Positions 24,670 to 35,080 of a stretch of 44,347 nt of DNA are shown here, piece by piece (positions within the stretch are counted from its first letter, which is position 1; each line of letters begins with the position of its first letter). The notes beneath the pieces are model-generated. The model was not told where the DNA came from, searched no databases, and saw nothing but the letters and a program-made list of their open reading frames with translations. The stretch is from positions 1-44,347 of the forward strand of contig DXVF01000013.1 of NCBI GenBank assembly GCA_019417465.1, written 5' to 3'. Made by a program: the position numbers and the translations under genes. This DNA comes from Clostridiales bacterium (GTDB taxonomy: Bacteria > Bacillota > Clostridia > TANB77 > CAG-508).

Positions 24670-25929
24670 TTAATTGTTTAAATATTTAGCAATTTCATAA
24701 GCCGCATCTCTCCCTGTTCTTGCAGCCCATGCTACTGTTGCCTTTTGTCCTATTATGTCTCCCCCTGCAAAAACTTTTTTAATAGAAGTTCTATATGCTT
24801 CATCAACTTTTATATACCCTTTTTTTGTTCTTTCCAGATTTAATTTATTTAATATTTTCTCTTCTGGTGCTGACCCTATTGCCATTACTACATAATCCAT
24901 AGATATTATATAATTACTTCCTTCAATATCAATAGGAACTTTTCTTGTTTCACCTTCTTTTTCCACAAGTTCAGTTTTTATACATTCTATTTTTTCTACT
25001 TTATCTTGTCCTAAAATCTTAGTAACATTATTTTGGAATAAAAATTTCACTCCTTCAAGCTTTGCATCTTCTATTTCTTTTCTTTCTGCTGGCATCTGCT
25101 TTTCGCTTCTACGATAAATTATACTTACATTTTTTGCTCCCATTTTCTTAATTGTTCTTGCACAATCCATCGCAACATTTCCTCCACCAATAATTGCAAC
25201 ATTTTTTTCCGTATAATCTGGATGATTTTGTTTTTCTAATAATGTATTTCCTCCATACACTCCTTGTAGATTTTCACCTTCAATTCCCATTTTCCAAGGA
25301 ATATTTGCTCCAATACCAATAAATACTGCATCATATTTATTGGTTAAATCTTCTAAATATATATTATTTCCTATTTCTTTATTATATTCTACACTAATAC
25401 CTAGATCTAATATTTTCTGTATTGTATTATCTAATATATCTTTACTTAGCCTAAAATCTGGAATCCCACGTCTCAAAATACCACCTAAATCAGAATACTT
25501 TTCATAAATTGTAACATTAGCACCTTTTCTTGCTAAAAAAGCAGCACATGTAAGTCCTACTGGTCCACTTCCAACAACTGCAACTTTTTTTCCCATACAA
25601 TCTTTTTCTAATTCTTCCATAGGAAAATCTTTTTCTATAGCTAGATCTCCTAAGGTATATTCTAACTGGCCTATACTAACAGGATTTGACTTTATTCCTC
25701 TTACACAACTTCCCATACATTGACTCATATGAGGACAAATTCTTCCACATATAGATTGCATAACAGTTGTTTTACTTAGTACTTTATAAGCTTCTTCATA
25801 TTTTTCCTGTTTTATATTACTAATAAAACCTGGAATATCATTACCTAAAGGACATCCTTTTTTACATGGTTTTACTTTACAATTTAAACAATAATCTACT
25901 TTCTCTTTTATTTCTTCATTATTATACAT
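24670..25929 (-). CDS. Glutamate synthase small-subunit-like NADPH oxidoreductase
   Basis: A 419-residue flavoprotein. The N-terminus has the cysteine clusters 'YCLNCKVKPCKKGCPLG' and 'CGRICPHMSQCMGSC' for two 4Fe-4S centres. The FAD site is 'VAVVGSGPVGLTCAA' and the NADPH site 'VAIIGGGNVAMDCAR'; the C-terminal 'VFAGGDIIGQKATVAWAA' closes the FAD fold. In clostridia such stand-alone GltD-like proteins serve as electron-transfer subunits or as a glutamate synthase partner. No large glutamate synthase gene is adjacent, so the partner is unknown. Confidence 0.88.
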   Translation of the reverse strand: MYNNEEIKEKVDYCLNCKVKPCKKGCPLGNDIPGFISNIKQEKYEEAYKVLSKTTVMQSICGRICPHMSQCMGSCVRGIKSNPVSIGQLEYTLGDLAIEKDFPMEELEKDCMGKKVAVVGSGPVGLTCAAFLARKGANVTIYEKYSDLGGILRRGIPDFRLSKDILDNTIQKILDLGISVEYNKEIGNNIYLEDLTNKYDAVFIGIGANIPWKMGIEGENLQGVYGGNTLLEKQNHPDYTEKNVAIIGGGNVAMDCARTIKKMGAKNVSIIYRRSEKQMPAERKEIEDAKLEGVKFLFQNNVTKILGQDKVEKIECIKTELVEKEGETRKVPIDIEGSNYIISMDYVVMAIGSAPEEKILNKLNLERTKKGYIKVDEAYRTSIKKVFAGGDIIGQKATVAWAARTGRDAAYEIAKYLNN

Positions 25930-25946
25930 TTCTATTCTCCATAAAA

Positions 25947-25986
25947 AAAATTAAGATAAAATTTCACCATTTTTCATCTTAATTTT
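25947..25986 (-). terminator. Terminator downstream of the uracil-DNA glycosylase
   Basis: AAAATTAAGAT at 25947-25957 pairs perfectly with 25976-25986, and on the minus strand a T-run follows. The gap 25987-26137 is AT-rich with nothing else recognised. Confidence 0.65.
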
Positions 25987-26137
25987 ATTATTGTTTAAAT
26001 TTATTGTCAATATATTTGACCAGATGTTCTACTTTATGTTCATTTATCATAGCTCCAAATGAGCATAATTATTTTGTATCTAACTTTTTTAATACTTATT
26101 GCTAATACCTAGTTTCATACCCTATTTCTATATATTT

Positions 26138-26705
26138 TTATATTATTAATTGCATCTGCAATGCCTTCTCTCTTACCTTTTTTAAATCTTGCCAAAATTC
26201 TATTTTTTTATTTTCATCTCTTAATAATGCTGCTGGATGCCATGTAGGCATATATAAAATTCCTTTTTGCTCCATCCAATTACCTCTTGCCGAAGTTATT
26301 CCATAGTCTTTTCCTAATATATTTTTTAATGCTGTACTTCCAAGCAAAACAATAATTCTAGGCTTTATTAAAATAACTTGGTTTCGCAAATAATTTAGGC
26401 ATACATCTGCTTCATCTTGTTCTGGCACACGATTCGCTGGAGGTCTACATTTTACAATATTAGCAATATATACTTTATCTCTATTTATCGCTAAACCTTC
26501 AAAAGCCTTATTCATAAGCTGTCCTGCTTTTCCTACAAAAGGAACACCTTGCTTATCTTCATCTGCTCCGTGGTCCTTCTCCTACAAACATAATATCCGC
26601 TTCTTTATTTCCTTCTCCAAATACAATATTAGTTCTATTGTTACATAATTTACACTTATTACAATTTATAATTGATTCTTCTAATTTCTCCCAACTGTCA
26701 TACAT
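26138..26705 (-). CDS. Family 4 uracil-DNA glycosylase, +1 frameshift at CGG
   Basis: A 188-residue iron-sulfur uracil-DNA glycosylase. The start is ATG 26705, after GGAGG, giving MYDSWEKLEESI and the cysteines of 'NCNKCKLC'. The frame enters CCA CGG at 26570-26568 and would stop three codons later. Skipping the C gives 'VGEGPGADEDKQGVPFVG', the expected active-site motif 1. Further motifs are 'VYIANIVKCRPPANR' and 'MPTWHPAALLR'. The span of 568 bases is three times 189 plus one. The enzyme removes uracil from DNA for base excision repair. Confidence 0.92.
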
Positions 26706-26839
26706 CTATTTTTCCTCCTATTGCAAAAACTTTCTATACTGTTATTTCAGAATACTATTTAATTATTATAAAATTTTCTAATAATTTCTTATTTAGTTTA
26801 TATTTAATATAATTAATCTAATTATTTATAAGCACAGAA

Positions 26840-27646
26840 TTATCTTATTGCTATTAGTGCTGTATTTCTTCCTGACATTTCTTTGTCTACTCTATATGAA
26901 TGCATTTTATCACAATTACATACTGTACAAATTCCACTATCTATAATATTTTCTTCTTTTAACCCAAGTTCTTTCATCATATTTATGTTAGCAGTAACTG
27001 TATCTATATAATATTTTTGCTTTCCGCCTTTTATTTGCCCAAGACTAATAATATTTATATCATTAAAAGCTTTATAAAACATATTTTTTACATCTTCATC
27101 TACTTCAAAATGACATTTTCTAATTGTTGGTCCTATACAACATATAATATCTTCTGGATTAGAACCATAGTCTTTAAGCATTTTTTCTACTGCTATTTTT
27201 CCAATTTTATTTAATGTCCCTTTCCATCCAGAATGAATATTTCCAATTATATTTTTCCTTTCATCATAAAGATATATAGGCATGCAATCTGCAAATGTTA
27301 AAGATAAAACTTCATCTTTTCTATCTGTTAATAATCCATCTATATCTTTTAACCCTTCTATAAAAATTCCTTTTTCATTTGTAACACTTTTTACAAAATT
27401 AGTATGTGTCTGAAAAGGTCTAACTATATTTTTACTATCTAATCCTAATTCATTTGAAATATTTTCATAATTTTGTAAAACTAAATCTTTTATATCATAA
27501 AAATTTGAATTATCACCAAAAGTCATGTTTTTCAAAGTAAAACAATGTGATATTTTATCATCATATTGTAGTAATTTTTTGAATTGTAAATATTCTAATC
27601 CATTTTTATTTACATGAATTATATTGTTATTTGATAAATCTTGCAT
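26840..27646 (-). CDS. pgeF: Laccase-domain purine nucleoside phosphorylase / polyphenol oxidase family
   Basis: A 268-residue YlmD/YfiH-type protein. Copper or zinc ligands and family motifs are visible in 'LTFADCMPIYLYD', 'GNIHSGWKGTLN', 'CIGPTIRKCHFEVDEDV' and 'DKMHSYRVDKEMSGRN'. Members act on adenosine and inosine. I chose ATG 27646, preceded by AAGGAGGG, instead of the longer frame that would overlap alr. It is 16 bases downstream of alr on the same strand, so the two form an operon. Confidence 0.85.
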   Translation of the reverse strand: MQDLSNNNIIHVNKNGLEYLQFKKLLQYDDKISHCFTLKNMTFGDNSNFYDIKDLVLQNYENISNELGLDSKNIVRPFQTHTNFVKSVTNEKGIFIEGLKDIDGLLTDRKDEVLSLTFADCMPIYLYDERKNIIGNIHSGWKGTLNKIGKIAVEKMLKDYGSNPEDIICCIGPTIRKCHFEVDEDVKNMFYKAFNDINIISLGQIKGGKQKYYIDTVTANINMMKELGLKEENIIDSGICTVCNCDKMHSYRVDKEMSGRNTALIAIR

Positions 27647-27662
27647 ATTATACAAACCCTCC

Positions 27663-28760
27663 TTAAATATATTTTCTTGGAATTCTTTTTGATATATCGC
27701 ATAATATTTCATAATTGATTGTATTACATTTTTTTGCTATTTCCTCTATTGTTATATGTTCATTATCCCATAAAATCACTTCATCACCAATTTTAATGTT
27801 TTCTATTTCTGTTACATCTACCATAAAATTATCCATACAAATATTTCCAATAATATTAGCATATTTTCCATTTATATACACTCTTCCTATATTAGATAAA
27901 CTTCTTCTAATTCCATCTGCATAACCAATAGGAATAGTTGCTATTTTAGTTTTTTTATTTGTTATATAATTTCTAGAATAGCTAATCCCCGTTCCCTTAG
28001 GCACTTCTTTAATAAATACAACATTAGTCTTTAATTTTGTAGTTTGCTTTAGTTCAATTTTTTCTCTCATATTTTCACTTGGATAATACCCATATATTAT
28101 TAAACCAGGTCTTACCATATTAAAATGTGAATTTTTAAACTCTATAATTCCACTACTAGCTGCCGCATGTTGATATTTAAAATCATATCCATTTTCTTTT
28201 AAGTTATTTAATACAGTAATAAACAATTCTATTTGTTTATTTGTATATTCTATATTACTATCTGCTGATGAAAAATGAGTGTAAATTCCTTCTATATAAA
28301 TATTTTCTAATTTTGATACTTTATCTGCAAACTCTAAAACATCTTCTGGTTTTAATCCTACTCTTCCCATACCAGTATCTACTTCTATATGAACCTTTAT
28401 TGTTTTTCCTGATTCCTTAGCAAAAAAATTGATTTCTTCTGCTATTTCATATACAGATATTCCTGGAGTTAAATCATATTCTACAATTTGTTTTGCTTCA
28501 TCCAATAACAACTCATTTAATATAACAATATCTTGATTAAATCCGTTTTTCCTTAAAGTAATTGCCTCATCTACAATTGCTACTGCAACTTTTTTTATCT
28601 CATTTTCTTCTAAACATTTTTTCAAACTAAGTACTCCTAGCCCATAAGCATCTGCTTTTATTACAGGCATTAGTTCCACATCTTTTTTTATTAGTTTCTT
28701 TATTTGTGCAATATTATATGATATTGCATTTATATCTACTTCTAAAAAACTATTTCTCAT
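27663..28760 (-). CDS. alr: Alanine racemase
   Basis: A 365-residue PLP enzyme supplying D-alanine for peptidoglycan. The PLP lysine is in 'MPVIKADAYGLG', the catalytic tyrosine region in 'GISYSRNYI', with 'TIPIGYADGIRRSLSN' and 'GNICMDNFMVDVT' further on. Length is normal. It starts a two-gene unit with pgeF. CGG trinucleotides in the gene all straddle codons. Confidence 0.95.
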   Translation of the reverse strand: MRNSFLEVDINAISYNIAQIKKLIKKDVELMPVIKADAYGLGVLSLKKCLEENEIKKVAVAIVDEAITLRKNGFNQDIVILNELLLDEAKQIVEYDLTPGISVYEIAEEINFFAKESGKTIKVHIEVDTGMGRVGLKPEDVLEFADKVSKLENIYIEGIYTHFSSADSNIEYTNKQIELFITVLNNLKENGYDFKYQHAAASSGIIEFKNSHFNMVRPGLIIYGYYPSENMREKIELKQTTKLKTNVVFIKEVPKGTGISYSRNYITNKKTKIATIPIGYADGIRRSLSNIGRVYINGKYANIIGNICMDNFMVDVTEIENIKIGDEVILWDNEHITIEEIAKKCNTINYEILCDISKRIPRKYI

Positions 28761-28922
28761 AGACCTCTTCCTTCTTTATTATTTTGTTTATATTATCAAA
28801 GATAATTAAAAAATACAAGATTCATTTAGCAATTCATTTACTTATATGTTACTATATATCAGACATTCTCTTTCTAACTATAGACTTCTTACCATAAGCT
28901 ATAAAGTTTACATTTTTTTACA

Positions 28923-28951
28923 TTGACATACATAAATAAACTTTATATAAT
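28923..28951 (+). promoter_or_regulatory. Consensus promoter for the gene at 29026
   Basis: TTGACA (28923-28928), exactly 17 bases, TATAAT (28946-28951): a perfect sigma-A-type promoter, stronger than those of most core genes in the window. Confidence 0.88.
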
Positions 28952-29025
28952 ATTGTCATAATTTAAAGCTCATATATTTGAGAACGAAAGCTTATTTAAA
29001 GCAAGTAGGGAAGGGCGTCTTGGTT

Positions 29026-29385
29026 ATGAAAAAGAAACGGTTAACTCTTCAAGTTTGTGACAAATTGTTTACAGATTGTAAAGGTTTACCACCTGCAAAC
29101 TTTACTGCAAAATATGTAGTTGCAGGTGATTGGAGATGTAAAATCACAAACTCTGGTTTTATCATTTGCACAGCCTTAAGAAAATGTGACAATGGAGTTC
29201 ATAAGATGAAGGCAAAAATATTCTTAGATGGACAAGTCGATATCTTTCTTCAATATCCTCTCTGGAATGGAAAATATAAATCAAAACACTTTAAGAAAAA
29301 TTTTGAAATTATCGGTTCTAATTTGACAATTGTACTAGATAACTTTGGTGAAATCACCTCTAGACAGGTCGAGATTTTTTCCTGA
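29026..29385 (+). CDS. Orphan basic protein with a triplet-read CGG
   Basis: A 119-residue protein starting MKKKRLTLQVCDKLF. The ATG at 29026 is chosen over a TTG 16 codons upstream; GGGAAGGG is the likely binding site. It is mostly strands: 'FTAKYVVAGDWRCKI', 'GFIICTALRKCDNGV', 'GQVDIFLQYPLWN', 'LTIVLDNFGEI'. No family recognised. CGG at codon 5 (29038) is read as a triplet. It has its own consensus promoter and terminator, so it is a self-contained cassette between alr and addB. Confidence 0.62.
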   Translation: MKKKRLTLQVCDKLFTDCKGLPPANFTAKYVVAGDWRCKITNSGFIICTALRKCDNGVHKMKAKIFLDGQVDIFLQYPLWNGKYKSKHFKKNFEIIGSNLTIVLDNFGEITSRQVEIFS

Positions 29386-29413
29386 ACTATCTATTATAAT
29401 TAACGCTCAAAAT

Positions 29414-29450
29414 GAGCTGCCTCTTTTATAGGGGCAGCTTAATTATTTTA
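29414..29450 (+). terminator. Rho-independent terminator
   Basis: AGCTGCC pairs with GGCAGCT across an 11-base loop and is followed by TTAATTATTTTA. It lies 30 bases after the stop of the gene at 29026 and next to the convergent end of addB. Confidence 0.7.
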
Positions 29451-29451
29451 T

Positions 29452-32400
29452 TTAAATTTCTTCTTTTATCATTTCAAGAACAACTTGTTTATCCATATTT
29501 CCTATATATCTATAGTCATTTTTAAGTCCACTCTTATTAAAATTACATATCGCTTTATACTCACAATATTCACAAGGAGTTTTTTTATTTTTAACATTAT
29601 AATAAGGTTTTAAATCAATACCCCCTTTTAGTATCTCTTCTGATATCTGTTTTATTATTTTATTCATATATTTTTGCAAATATTCAAATTGAGATTTCGT
29701 AACTGTATTAGACCTTGAATTACTTAAATTTCCTTCTTTATCTAAATACGCAGGAATTACACTAGAAGCTCCTGATGCTAATTTTTTATCCATCATTTTT
29801 ACAACTTCCACATTTGCAAGAATAAGTCCTTGCATTTTAAATTTCTTTCTTATTTCTTCTTCTATTTCCTCTTTGCTTAAATTTTTATTTGATTTAATAA
29901 TAGGGTCTATTAAATTAAAATATAACACTCCTGCTGGCATTACATTTTCTTTCTTACAAACAGCATCTAGATATGTAAGTAATTGAATTTGAAGTCCTGC
30001 ATAAACTTCATTTAAATCAATATGTTTTACAGAAGATTTATAATCTATAATACGAATATACTTATCTTCACCTAATTTTCCAATATCTATTCTATCTATC
30101 TTTCCTGTTACTTGTACTTTTTTTCCATCATCTAAAAAAACTGTTATTGGTTCATACTCTTTTCCTTCTTTAAACTCGATTTCATTTCCTAATACCTCAA
30201 AGTCACTGTATTTTAGACTTTCTATAATATATTCCATAGATTTTAAAACAACTCTTTTTAATCTATGTAGCAAAACTTTATATTTAGGTGTACTTGAGAA
30301 AATATAATTCTTATTCAAGTTTAATTTATCGTTTACAATTTCTTCAATCATTTCCTCTATTTCTTCATCTGTAATATCTTTTATACTAAGTGACCTTCCG
30401 CTTCATTTCATCAAAAAATTTATCAATAACATCATGCATAAAAGAACCCGTATCTATAGAAGTCAAGTTTAAAGTATTTTTTTCTGAAATCTTTAATCCA
30501 TACTTTAAATAATATGAAAATGGACAAGCTCTGTATTGTTCTAATCTTGATATACTTGTTTTTAATACATTTCCATATAACTTTTGAATAGCTTCTTTAC
30601 TAATATTAGAAGGCACATTTGTAAAATATATACCTTTTATACTATTTTCTAATTTATTTTTCCATTTGTCTTGATTGTAAAAATATGCAAAAACTGTATA
30701 CCAGTATTCTTCTATTTCCTCTCCATCTTTTAGCTTACTTATCTTATTTAGTAACTCTTCAAAAGCAATATTTTCATTTGCAATTTCAAATGATTTTTCT
30801 ACAATATCACTTTTCTCTTTTAAGTTTGGAAATATCCTTTTAATCTTTGATATTAATATAGATGGTCTAAGAGATTTTCCTTCTAGATCTGATGAAGAAT
30901 ATGATAAATACAACTTTTCTTCTGCAGTAGTAAAAGCTTTATATATATTAAAGTTATCTTCAAATAGTCTGTCTAAAGTACCTTTTGCAAGTTCCATTCC
31001 TCTACTTTTAAAATATTCTCTATCCTTATCATTAAAATATCCTTCATTTCTATTAATACTTGGAAAAACTCCATCATTTAACCCTATAATAAAAATAGCT
31101 TTTACTTTATGACTTCTAGATCTATCTACATCACCTATAATCACTTGATCAGCAGATGCTGGTATTTTTCCAAGTCCGCTATTACCGAAGTCCTATTTTC
31201 AAAATTTGCATATATTTATCAAAAGTAATTTGTATATTTCCAAATACTAATACAATTTCATCTAATACATCAAGCAAAACTTTAAAACTTGTTTTATATT
31301 CTGCTGCAACTTCATTGTTTCCTTCTTCTAGCTTTTCTTTTATCTTATTTTCTAACTTTTCATCTATCTTATTTTTTATTAAAAATTCATATAAACATTT
31401 TGTTATTGTTGTAACATCTTTAGATAAATCAATTTGTTTTTTTAGTTCTAACAATGGATCCACAATTATCTTTTGTAACACCCTAAACCTTTGTATCTTA
31501 TCCTGATTTTTATCATTGTCATCATGAAAATTCCATTCTGATTTATACCATTTACTTTGCTTTATTCCCCACTTTAAACAATAATTTTCTAATTTATAAA
31601 TCTCTTCTTGCTCTATTTCTATAAAACCTGTTTTAATATAATTAAAAACTGATTCATGTGACCAATTTTTTGAGAATATGTCTAATATAGATAATATATA
31701 TTTCACTAAAATATTATCACTTAGATCTTTTTTTTCATCAATAAATATCGGTATATTATATTTGTTAAAAATAGCTTTACATAGATTAGAATAGTTGTCT
31801 AAATTTTTCGTTATAATAGATATGTCTTTATACCTGTAACCTTCTTCCCTCACTAATTTTATAATTTTAGAAGCAATATATTCTACTTCTGAATACTGAT
31901 TATTTGCTAAAAATATAGATAAATCTTTTGGTTCTAATTCATATTTTTTTTGCTTAATATTATATAAATTTTGCTCTAGATGTAATAATTGTTCTGATTT
32001 AAATCTAGCATTTTTATTTTCTATAAATTGTGGATTCTCAATTTTTATATCTTCATCTTTTGCTATATCCATAAGTTTTCCGAGCTGTCTGTTTATTTGA
32101 ATAAAATATATCCACTTCTGGATTTTTATCTAATATTAGACTATCAGTACAAACAGTTATATTAATTTGTTTAGCAATTTTAAGTAATTTTCTTATAATA
32201 TCATATTCCTGTTTTGTAAATCCGTACAAACTCATCTATATATATAACACTATTATTAAAAAAATTAGTTTTTTCTATGTTTTCAGAAAGAATAGTCAAT
32301 ACATCATTTTCATCTATATATCTATCTTTTAAGTTATTCTGAAATTTTTCATACACAAGTAACATATCTTGCATTTTACATTTTAAATATTTATTATCTG

Positions 32401-32825
32401 TATTATTTATTTCTTCTTTAAACATCTCTACACTTATACCATGTTTTTTAAACTCAGTAATTTGTGTACCTATTAACTCTATATTTTCATCAGACTTACC
32501 TAAAAATTTTAAATTTTTCTTTTCATTCATCAAAATACTATATATAAGCATAGCTTTTCCGCATTTTGATAAACTTGTCTTACAACTATTACTTCCGAGT
32601 TTCAGCAATTACTCTATATGCCATACGATCAAAAGTAAGAACCTCAGCATTTATTACTGCTCCAGTTTTAATACTATCCATTAGTTTTCTTTCTGCAGTA
32701 AAGGAAAACTGTTCTGGTGTAATAATATATATTTTCTCTTCTTTATTAATCCTATTTTTTATTTCCTGGTACATATAACTACTTTTCCCTGTACCTGATC
32801 TTCCATAAATTAATCTTAAACTCAT
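29452..32825 (-). CDS. addB: ATP-dependent helicase/nuclease subunit AddB, five +1 frameshifts at CGG
   Basis: A recombination nuclease subunit spread over all reading frames. The joined protein has 1122 residues: an N-terminal Walker A-like 'GRSGTGKSS', then helicase-like regions ('AIFIIGLNDGVFPSI'), and a C-terminal nuclease ('VTGKIDRIDI', 'RIIDYKSS') with iron-sulfur cysteines ('ACPFSYYLKYG', 'TPCEYCEYKAIC'). Frame is restored at CGG 32597 (ACT-C-GGA), 32224 (GTA-C-GGA), 32082 (GCT-C-GGA), 31187 (CTT-C-GGT) and 30400 (AAG-C-GGA), each giving glycine. The span of 3374 bases minus five is exactly 3 times 1123. No addA gene is adjacent in the window. The long-armed repeat lies just upstream. 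Confidence 0.9.
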
Positions 32826-32833
32826 ATGTACTC

Positions 32834-33043
32834 CTTTTTGTTACAATTTACAGCTATTTTGTTTAAGAAATAATGTTATCGCCTAGCTAATTGTTTTATA
32901 TATTTTTTTAAAACCAATCTTGAAGCGTAGCAAACAGAGTGCTAATAATTACTTTTATACCACGCAGTTTATGTAGAAGAAGTAACTTAGAATGTGCCAT
33001 CGGCGATTAATTTTAAAAAAATATATAAAACAATTAGCTAGGC
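32834..33043 (-). repeat. 163-bp long-armed repeat, copy 2, upstream of addB
   Basis: The core is 32881-33043, the same length as copy 1, in the opposite genomic orientation and therefore again in sense with the downstream gene. Interior blocks GCCGATGG, CTGCGTGGTATAAAAGTAAT and CGCTTCAAGATTGG are conserved. The arms differ from copy 1 (GCCTAGCTAATTG versus GCATAGGCAATTG) but stay complementary to each other. Homology extends through 'GCTGTAAATTGTAAC' to the addB ribosome binding site. This accounts for most of the gap 32826-33167. Confidence 0.85.
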
Positions 33044-33113
33044 TAGTATCTACTTTTGAATAGATGTGAATTGTAACCTTTTTATTTGTATCTATAAAAT
33101 ACCACTAGTTATC

Positions 33114-33151
33114 AATAGTAAAGTTTTACTATATAGCAAAACTTTACTATT
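33114..33151. terminator. 14-bp inverted repeat, possible terminator of the glycosylase gene
   Basis: AATAGTAAAGTTTT at 33114-33127 and its complement at 33138-33151, 17 bases after the stop of the OGG1-like gene on the minus strand. The stem is AT-rich and the following sequence has no clean T-tract. Confidence 0.45.
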
Positions 33152-33167
33152 ATAGAGAGCTTGCCTT

Positions 33168-34034
33168 TTAAGCTTCTCTTTTCCAATAAAATAGATATTG
33201 TTGTGCAATACCTGCTAAATCTCCATATTTTTCTTTAGCCAACTTTTCTATTAATTTTTTGCTCACTTTGTTTTCATCTTCATTTTTAATATATAGTTCA
33301 TTCATTACTCTTCTAACCCATACATCGATTGGAAAAACTTCTAACCTCTTTAATGTAGAAAAAAGTAAAATGCAATCTGCAACTTTTGGTCCTACACCAG
33401 AAAGATTAAGTAATTGTTCGCGTACTTTCATACTATCTTGTTCATTATGTAATTCTTGTAAATCTGGCTTTTTATCTAATATCATCTTAGTTGTCTCATA
33501 TACTCTTACATCTCTAAAACCAAGTCCAAGTTTTCTTAAATCTTCTACACTTGCTTTTGAAAGTTCTCCTGGGCTAGGGAAGCAATAATATTTTTCTCCA
33601 TTCCAGATTATCTCATTTCCATACTTTTCAGAGATTCTTTTTATAATACCCTTAATTCTTGGAATATTATTGTTTGCAGATATAATAAAAGAAATAATAG
33701 TTTCCCATAAATCTTGATTTAATAATCTAATTCCATCACCATATTCTATACTATTTTTTAAAGGTTCATCTATTTTTGACAATTGTGATTTTATACTATT
33801 ATAATCTCTATCTAAGTCAAAATAGTTGTGCACTTTTTCTTCTAAATTATCATTACTAATCCCTTTAATAATTATGTTATTATCTTCTTTTTTCACATTT
33901 GCTACACAATTTCCAAAAACTCCTGTATAACTTCCATCGATATTTCTATCCCATCTAAAGCATTGACCACATTCAAATATATGTACTGGGTCAAATGCAT
34001 CTATATTTTTTAATATAACTTCTTGCTCTTTCAT
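33168..34034 (-). CDS. OGG1-like 8-oxoguanine DNA glycosylase
   Basis: A 288-residue base-excision enzyme. The N-terminal OGG domain has 'FECGQCFRWDRN'. The HhH-GPD core has 'WETIISFIISANNNIPRIKG', the hairpin 'LSGVGPKVADCILLFS' with the catalytic Lys, and the Asp in 'VFPIDVWVRRVM'. ATG 34034 with a GTGAGG site is preferred over an upstream TTG. It follows the YitT-type gene on the same strand with a 95-base gap. It would excise 8-oxoguanine paired with C. Confidence 0.88.
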   Translation of the reverse strand: MKEQEVILKNIDAFDPVHIFECGQCFRWDRNIDGSYTGVFGNCVANVKKEDNNIIIKGISNDNLEEKVHNYFDLDRDYNSIKSQLSKIDEPLKNSIEYGDGIRLLNQDLWETIISFIISANNNIPRIKGIIKRISEKYGNEIIWNGEKYYCFPSPGELSKASVEDLRKLGLGFRDVRVYETTKMILDKKPDLQELHNEQDSMKVREQLLNLSGVGPKVADCILLFSTLKRLEVFPIDVWVRRVMNELYIKNEDENKVSKKLIEKLAKEKYGDLAGIAQQYLFYWKREA

Positions 34035-34129
34035 TTTAACCTCACTTATCAATAATTATTAATTAGATTTTAACATATATAAATATAAAAAACAATGTAT
34101 TTAACCCTGCCTAGCGTTCTCATTTACTT

Positions 34130-35033
34130 TTCATAATTGCATTTAACTTTTTACTTGTCGCTTCATTTTCTTTTAAACCCTTTTCCCCAAGCTTCTCTTG
34201 CATTGCTAATAACAATGAAAGCTTTTTTATCTATCCCGAGTAGCTATCTCTTTTATTTTTATAATTTCACTTCTCGAACCAACACAAAATAACATCATCT
34301 TTTCATCTTGTTTAAACATTCCTTTGGCATAAATCCCAGTGCTACCTCTATTTACTTTCTTACTAATTTTATTTGCAATCTCTTTATATTTTGGAGATAT
34401 AATAAACATCATTTTAGTAAATGATACTCCTTCAAAAACAATATCTATCATCTTACCCATTAAATATATTGCAATTGCAGAATATAATCCTATTTCTACT
34501 TCTTTAAAAACAATCACATTAAGTGTTACAATTGCAATATCAATAATCATAATTAAACTACTTGTTTTAAAATGCTTTTTATATGATTTAACAATATAAG
34601 AAAGCAAATCTGTTCCACCAGTAGAGGCAAACGCTCTTAAAACAAGAGCTGTTCCAATCCCCATTAACACTCCACCATAAATACAAGCAAGCAGTCTATC
34701 TTGAGTAAAAGCTTGATATTTATCTAGTAAGTCTATAAATACAGATAATAATACAGTTCCTATTAATGATTTTACTAAAAATTCTTTTCCAATTCTAAAA
34801 AGACCTAATATTAACAATGGTATATTTAATATTAACATAGTTGTTCCTAAAGGTAGTTTAAATATATAATATGCCACAGTAGCAATACCAGCAAATCCTC
34901 CAGTTGACAATTGATTTGGCAATAAAAAAAATGAGGTACTTATCGCCATAATTAGAGAGCCTATACTAATTTCTATAAACTGAACTATATATTTCTTAAT
35001 TAAAAGTTTTCTTTTTATTCTTCTATATTTCAT
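34130..35033 (-). CDS. YitT-family membrane protein (DUF161/DUF2179), +1 frameshift at CGG
   Basis: An integral membrane protein of about 300 residues. Hydrophobic spans lie at about 20-40, 50-75, 80-100, 110-130, 150-175 and 180-200, including 'GGFAGIATVAYYIF' and 'ASTGGTDLLSYIV'. The C-terminal cytoplasmic DUF2179 domain ('FCVGSRSEIIKIKEIAT') meets ACT CGG at 34238 and would stop three codons later. Skipping C reads GGG and gives 'GIDKKAFIVISNAREAWGKGF', the usual family ending. The span is 3 times 301 plus one. ATG 35033 with AGGTGA is chosen over a GTG three codons earlier. Transport substrate unknown. Confidence 0.88.
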
Positions 35034-35080
35034 AAAAATCACCTATATTACAATTATTTGCATATATAGGTGATTTTATA

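Noticed and set aside
29452..32825. Six separate short minus-strand frames that could be taken as independent genes
   Set aside because: Joined through the five CGG sites they form one AddB of normal length with motifs in the right order. The internal pieces lack ribosome binding sites.
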